From positions 1-8,737 of the forward strand of contig JAJTHU010000262.1 in the NCBI GenBank assembly GCA_021300055.1: a stretch of DNA of 8,737 nt. Reading direction: 5' to 3'. Under the pieces are notes generated by a model, which was not told the DNA's origin, made no database searches, and saw only the letters and a list, made by a program, of their open reading frames with translations. The translations under genes and the position numbers were made by a program. Below are positions 5,630-8,737 of this stretch, one piece after another. The number at the start of each line of letters is the position of its first letter. The stretch's first letter is position 1. The stretch comes from Nitrosomonadaceae bacterium (lineage in GTDB: Bacteria > Pseudomonadota > Gammaproteobacteria > Burkholderiales > Usitatibacteraceae).

Positions 5630-7870
5630 ATGATCAAGGGCAAACACTTAGCCGCACTGCTGGCGGCGACCTCGCCGACCGTGTTAGTGGCACAGGAAAC
5701 AATCGCGCAGTCGGAGCAGATAGAGACCATCGTGGTAACTGCACAGCGGCGCAATCAGGCCGTCACCGATGTGCCAATGGCGATCACTGCTGTGACGGCT
5801 GCATCGCTCAAACGAGCACAAGTTCGCGATGCCGGGGACTTGACGGCGCTCGCGCCGGGCTTGGCTGGGAAGGCTCAAGGTTTAGGCACACCCGTCTTTT
5901 CGGTTCGAGGCATCAGTACAAATACAGTCGGCATAGGCGGTGAATCGAGCATTGGCGTATTCTGGGACGAAGGTTATCTCGGGCGCCTTGAAAGTGCTAA
6001 TATCCCCTTCTTCGACGTCGAACGGGTCGAAGTGCTAAAAGGCCCGCAGTCGACGCTTTTCGGTCGCAACGCATCCGCTGGCGTGATTTCGATTATGTCT
6101 CGTCGCCCTGAATTTAGCTTGGGAGGCGACGTCACCGCGAGCTACGCCTCATTTGATAGTTTCGAGGTGACCGGCGGGCTCAGCATTCCCCTTACCGAAG
6201 CGCTAGCCGTTCGCGTCGCAGGTCTCCAGCGTGACCGCGGCGGAACCGAGCGAAACGTCCTTCTCGACCGCGTCGAGGGCGGCGGCGAAACGACCGCATT
6301 GCGGGGAGTTATCGCGTTTGAACCTTCGTCCCGCCTCAACGTCACTGGCATCGTTAACTATGTGCGTGACGCAGGTGGTGGCTTCCCATCGCAGACAATC
6401 GATCCCGCCCTTGCCGCAACTGGAGGACTCACGCCCGATCCGTTCGACGGCTTCCACGCGACCAATATCCCGACATTCGAGAATCGCCGCCTCTGGTCGG
6501 GCAACTTGCAAATGCGTTGGACACTGAACGATGCGCTGACTTTGAAATCGGTCACAACCGGGCTTGACACACGCCTAGAGCGGCAATTCGACGTCGATGG
6601 ATCGGCGGCACCACTGCTCAATGGGCGCTTTGGTAACTATCGAAACAAGACTTTCGGTCAAGAGTTTCGGCTCGTGGGAAGCGGATCGCGCTTTAACTGG
6701 TTCGTCGGAGCGTCACTTTTCGAGGAACGCGTAAGCCAATCTTTCGACTACACATTTTCAGAAGTTGCGCTGCTCTCTGGCAACGAAATCCCAATGGATA
6801 CAGCCTTTCAAGGTCAGGCCGCGTTCTTCGTGTGCGATGAACCGCTGACAACAGCCGTCTTCAGTCTTGCTTGCAGCAATGAGGCAAGAGAAACAATCAA
6901 CGCGAGCGGGCGTAATACCAGCTATGCCGCCTTCGGCGACGGTACGTTCAATGTCACCGACCACATACGCGCTACTGTCGGCGCGCGGCTCTCGTTTGAT
7001 CGCAAACGGTTCGCGTATAGTGCGCCGCCAGTTGTTACGGTTGGTAGCGGATTGACAGGCAACAACCTGTTTGCGGCGCCGACAGCAGCGCCTCAGACCT
7101 TTGATAAGTCATGGACGTCGATTCAACCGCGTTTTGCTCTCGACTATAAGCCAGACGCGCGGACAATCATTTTCGCATCGGCCTCGCGAGGCTTCAAGGC
7201 AGGTGGGTTCGACCCGGCGTTCGAGGTCTCTCGTGTGCCGTTCGAGCGTGAGAGCGTCTGGGCCTACGAGGTCGGCACGCGTACGCGGATGATTGCGGGA
7301 ACCCTTGGCCTTGGGCTTTCGGCTTTCTTCCTCGACTATGACGACTATCAGTTGCAGGTTCTGCGCAACGGGACGACGTCGACGCTCAACGCCCCGAAGG
7401 TGACGAGTTACGGTGCCGAGTTCGAAGGAAGCTGGCGTCCAACGAGGCGGTTGACCTTCGATGCCAACCTTGTCCTCAACCAATCTACGTTCCGCTCACT
7501 TGATACCGATATTGGCAGCTTGCGCGGCAACCGGCTGCTGTATGCACCCGACTTGACCGCGTTTGCGGCCATCAATTATGACGCGATCAAGAACGAAGCG
7601 CTGGTCGGCACATTTCGCGCAAGCGTCCGGCACGAAGCCAGGCAGTTCTTCACGAAGGAGAATCGGCCCGACGAAAGCCAGGGACCATATTCGGTCGTCG
7701 ATCTTTCCGCGACGCTCCGCTTCGTGCCCGCGGACTTCCAAATCCGCGTCTTCGCCCGAAACCTGTTGAACGAGCGCTACCTGATCTATGCAGTCGATCA
7801 AGGATTTGGCGTCGTCACCAATCGCGGCGAACCGCGCATCATCGGCGTCGAGGGATCATGGACATTTTGA
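5630..7870 (+). CDS. TonB-dependent outer-membrane receptor
   Basis: A 746-residue outer-membrane active transporter. It has a signal-like N-terminus (MIKGKHLAALL, hydrophobic to about residue 20, likely cleavage near Ala21), a TonB box ETIVVTA (32-38), a plug domain (about 42-160) with FSVRGI, FFDVERVEVLKGPQSTLFG and NASAGVISI, and a long beta-barrel ending in GVEGSWTF with the terminal Phe needed for barrel assembly. It would import a ligand too large or too scarce for porins, powered by TonB-ExbBD; many sphingomonad homologues are not iron receptors. Cys402 and Cys415 lie in one probable surface loop and could form a disulfide. ATG at 5630 is preferred because GGGAGG (5618-5623) lies 6 bases upstream; a GTG at 5561 opens the frame earlier but adds a non-signal extension and overlaps the palindrome. 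The last 13 bases overlap the thioesterase gene. The ligand is unknown. Confidence 0.95.
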   Translation: MIKGKHLAALLAATSPTVLVAQETIAQSEQIETIVVTAQRRNQAVTDVPMAITAVTAASLKRAQVRDAGDLTALAPGLAGKAQGLGTPVFSVRGISTNTVGIGGESSIGVFWDEGYLGRLESANIPFFDVERVEVLKGPQSTLFGRNASAGVISIMSRRPEFSLGGDVTASYASFDSFEVTGGLSIPLTEALAVRVAGLQRDRGGTERNVLLDRVEGGGETTALRGVIAFEPSSRLNVTGIVNYVRDAGGGFPSQTIDPALAATGGLTPDPFDGFHATNIPTFENRRLWSGNLQMRWTLNDALTLKSVTTGLDTRLERQFDVDGSAAPLLNGRFGNYRNKTFGQEFRLVGSGSRFNWFVGASLFEERVSQSFDYTFSEVALLSGNEIPMDTAFQGQAAFFVCDEPLTTAVFSLACSNEARETINASGRNTSYAAFGDGTFNVTDHIRATVGARLSFDRKRFAYSAPPVVTVGSGLTGNNLFAAPTAAPQTFDKSWTSIQPRFALDYKPDARTIIFASASRGFKAGGFDPAFEVSRVPFERESVWAYEVGTRTRMIAGTLGLGLSAFFLDYDDYQLQVLRNGTTSTLNAPKVTSYGAEFEGSWRPTRRLTFDANLVLNQSTFRSLDTDIGSLRGNRLLYAPDLTAFAAINYDAIKNEALVGTFRASVRHEARQFFTKENRPDESQGPYSVVDLSATLRFVPADFQIRVFARNLLNERYLIYAVDQGFGVVTNRGEPRIIGVEGSWTF

Positions 7871-8274
7871 CGCGCCCGCCCGGGCCGACGCTGCACGAAT
7901 TTGCAATCACAGCGCAGGCCGACGACATTGATTTCATGGGGCATGTCAACAATGCGCGTTATCTGAATTGGCTACAGGCAGCGGTGCTCGATCATTGGCA
8001 CAAGATTGCACCCGCCGCCGAGCATACCGCGACGCTGTGGATCGCGTTGCGGCATGACATCCGCTATCTGAAACCAAGCTATGTCGGCCAGAGAATGACT
8101 ATTGCCGTTCAATTGCTGGAGCTAAAAGGAGCCCGTGCGACCTATCGTTCAACCGTCAAACGTGGCGCCGAACTCATCTCAACCATCGATTCGATGTGGT
8201 GCTCTCTAAACGCGAGCAACCTTAAACCCCGTCGAATATCGAAGGCGCTCGTCAAACAACTGCTCTCGCTTTGA
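7858..8274 (+). CDS. 4HBT-family acyl-CoA thioesterase (hotdog fold)
   Basis: This 138-residue protein has the length of a single hotdog-fold thioesterase of the 4-hydroxybenzoyl-CoA thioesterase/YbgC type. The motif DIDFMGHVNNARYLNWLQAA (about residues 23-42) contains the catalytic-type Asp25 and the GHVNN signature, followed by LRHDIRYLKPSYVGQ, a common strand region. The family hydrolyses acyl-CoA or aryl-CoA thioesters in the cytoplasm. ATG at 7858 lies 13 bases before the end of the receptor gene in another frame, so translation is probably coupled. Pairing with a PhyH-type oxygenase suggests an acyl or aryl substrate, but some proteins of this fold act without CoA. Confidence 0.9.
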   Translation: MDILTRPPGPTLHEFAITAQADDIDFMGHVNNARYLNWLQAAVLDHWHKIAPAAEHTATLWIALRHDIRYLKPSYVGQRMTIAVQLLELKGARATYRSTVKRGAELISTIDSMWCSLNASNLKPRRISKALVKQLLSL

Positions 8275-8275
8275 A

Positions 8276-8300
8276 CCCGCAAATCGGGGTACGGATACCC
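8276..8300 (+). terminator. Weak hairpins just after the thioesterase gene
   Basis: Two short, mutually exclusive stems are visible: CCCG/CGGG (8276-8279 and 8285-8288) and GGGTA/TACCC (8287-8291 and 8296-8300) with the loop CGGA. They follow the stop codon directly, as a transcription end would, but no T-run follows, so terminator function is doubtful. Confidence 0.25.
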
Positions 8301-8561
8301 AAATACCTTAGAGGCGCTCTAGAGTCGCGGTAAGCAGATTGTTGTTCTGCAACGGCATTTTGATGTTCTGACCTTGCTGATTTTTCGATTTTAATTGAAT
8401 TTCAGTCAAGGCTACTGAAGTCTGTGTTGGGTTTGCCAACTAGCGCTGCCTGATGGGCCTTGACGTCGGCCGTCACGCAGGACCTGATGACAATCGCGAT
8501 GTGTTCTCTGGTACCTTGGGATTTGGCACGGCGGAGACCCACAATAATGCGCTTCGCGCCG
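8301..8561. other. Intergenic stretch without a recognised gene
   Basis: No family was recognised. An AT-rich patch lies at about 8375-8400. From 8561 down to 8402 the minus strand stays open for about 53 codons, with protein-like composition (KRIIVGLRRAKSQGTREHIA near its left part) and a TGA stop. It has no clear start, because the IS3 element begins where the upstream part should be, so it may be the tail of a gene cut by that element. A 50-codon plus-strand frame from 8453 runs into the IS and is probably chance. Confidence 0.35.
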
Positions 8562-8737
8562 TGTCCGTCATCAAAACATTTGGCACAGATTGGGCTGTGA
8601 ATTAGAGGAGGGTTGGCCTCATCTGATGGTTGTTGTTTAAGCGGCTAGTTGTTGATGTTGCAAGCGTCGATTTTGGATAGTCTGTCTTTTGAGCCTTTCG
8701 CGTTTTTCGAGGATGGCGTTGGCTCGGCCGAAGTAGG
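8562..8737 (-). mobile_element. Terminus of an IS3-family insertion sequence (partial)
   Basis: The outer end is placed at TGTCCGTCATC (8562-8572), which looks like the TGTCCG-type terminal inverted repeat of some IS3-family elements. About 65 bases of non-coding end sequence separate it from the transposase stop codon, a plausible layout for the 3' end of such elements. The rest of the element lies beyond the right edge, so neither the other repeat nor the target duplication can be checked. Confidence 0.55.
8637..8737 (-). CDS. IS3-family transposase (OrfB), C-terminal end (partial)
   Basis: The 33 residues in view read YFGRANAILEKRERLKRQ then TIQNRRLQHQQLAA, ending at TAA (8639-8637). The YFGR..AIL..RE..KRQTI..RRL.H pattern is typical of the extreme C-terminus of IS3-type DDE integrase-like transposases, after the catalytic core. 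Whether the upstream part is intact cannot be seen. The family was recognised by memory of the motif, and a related integrase-core transposase group is the alternative. Confidence 0.7.
   Translation of the reverse strand, partial: YFGRANAILEKRERLKRQTIQNRRLQHQQLAA

Noticed and set aside
8453..8605. 50-codon plus-strand reading frame
   Set aside because: No ribosome binding site and no recognisable similarity, and it runs across the inferred IS3 boundary at 8562.

Overview
The window looks like accessory DNA from an alphaproteobacterium, most likely a sphingomonad. The evidence is a TonB-dependent receptor with an ETIVVTA TonB box and the sphingomonad-style plug start, moderately high GC, mixed ATG/GTG/TTG starts and alphaproteobacterial-type IS66 and IS3 debris. 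The assignment is inferred from sequence style only.

Layout. (1) Positions 1-948, minus strand: the end of an ABC-2 type exporter operon, with the ATPase (TTG start) overlapping by one base the first 12 codons of the next gene, presumably the permease. (2) About 983-1910: scar DNA. A 5'-truncated IS66 transposase abuts a roughly 27-residue fragment of an SMR (EmrE/QacE-type) multidrug transporter in another frame. (3) 1945-4144, minus strand: a tightly coupled operon read TetR regulator -> small four-helix membrane protein (YvaD/DUF5360-like) -> MFS transporter; the broken SMR gene was probably its fourth member. (4) 4145-4215: a short AT-rich divergent control region with several nested inverted repeats. 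(5) 4216-8274, plus strand: a cupin + phytanoyl-CoA-dioxygenase-like fusion, a TonB-dependent receptor and a 4HBT (hotdog) thioesterase whose start overlaps the receptor's end by 13 bases. A perfect 13-bp inverted repeat covers the probable -10 region of the receptor's own promoter. (6) 8275-8561: about 290 bases with no convincing gene. (7) 8562 to the end: the terminus of an IS3-family element carrying the C-terminus of its transposase.

How the genes may work together (inference): the receptor would import a scarce ligand across the outer membrane. The Fe(II)/2-oxoglutarate oxygenase fusion and the thioesterase would modify it or an acyl derivative, and the TetR-controlled MFS, formerly with an SMR pump, would move substrate or product across the inner membrane. 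No enzyme here fixes the substrate. The unit TetR / YvaD-like / MFS / (SMR) // cupin-PhyH / TonB receptor / thioesterase, bordered by IS remnants on both sides, is the best candidate for an undescribed system in this window.
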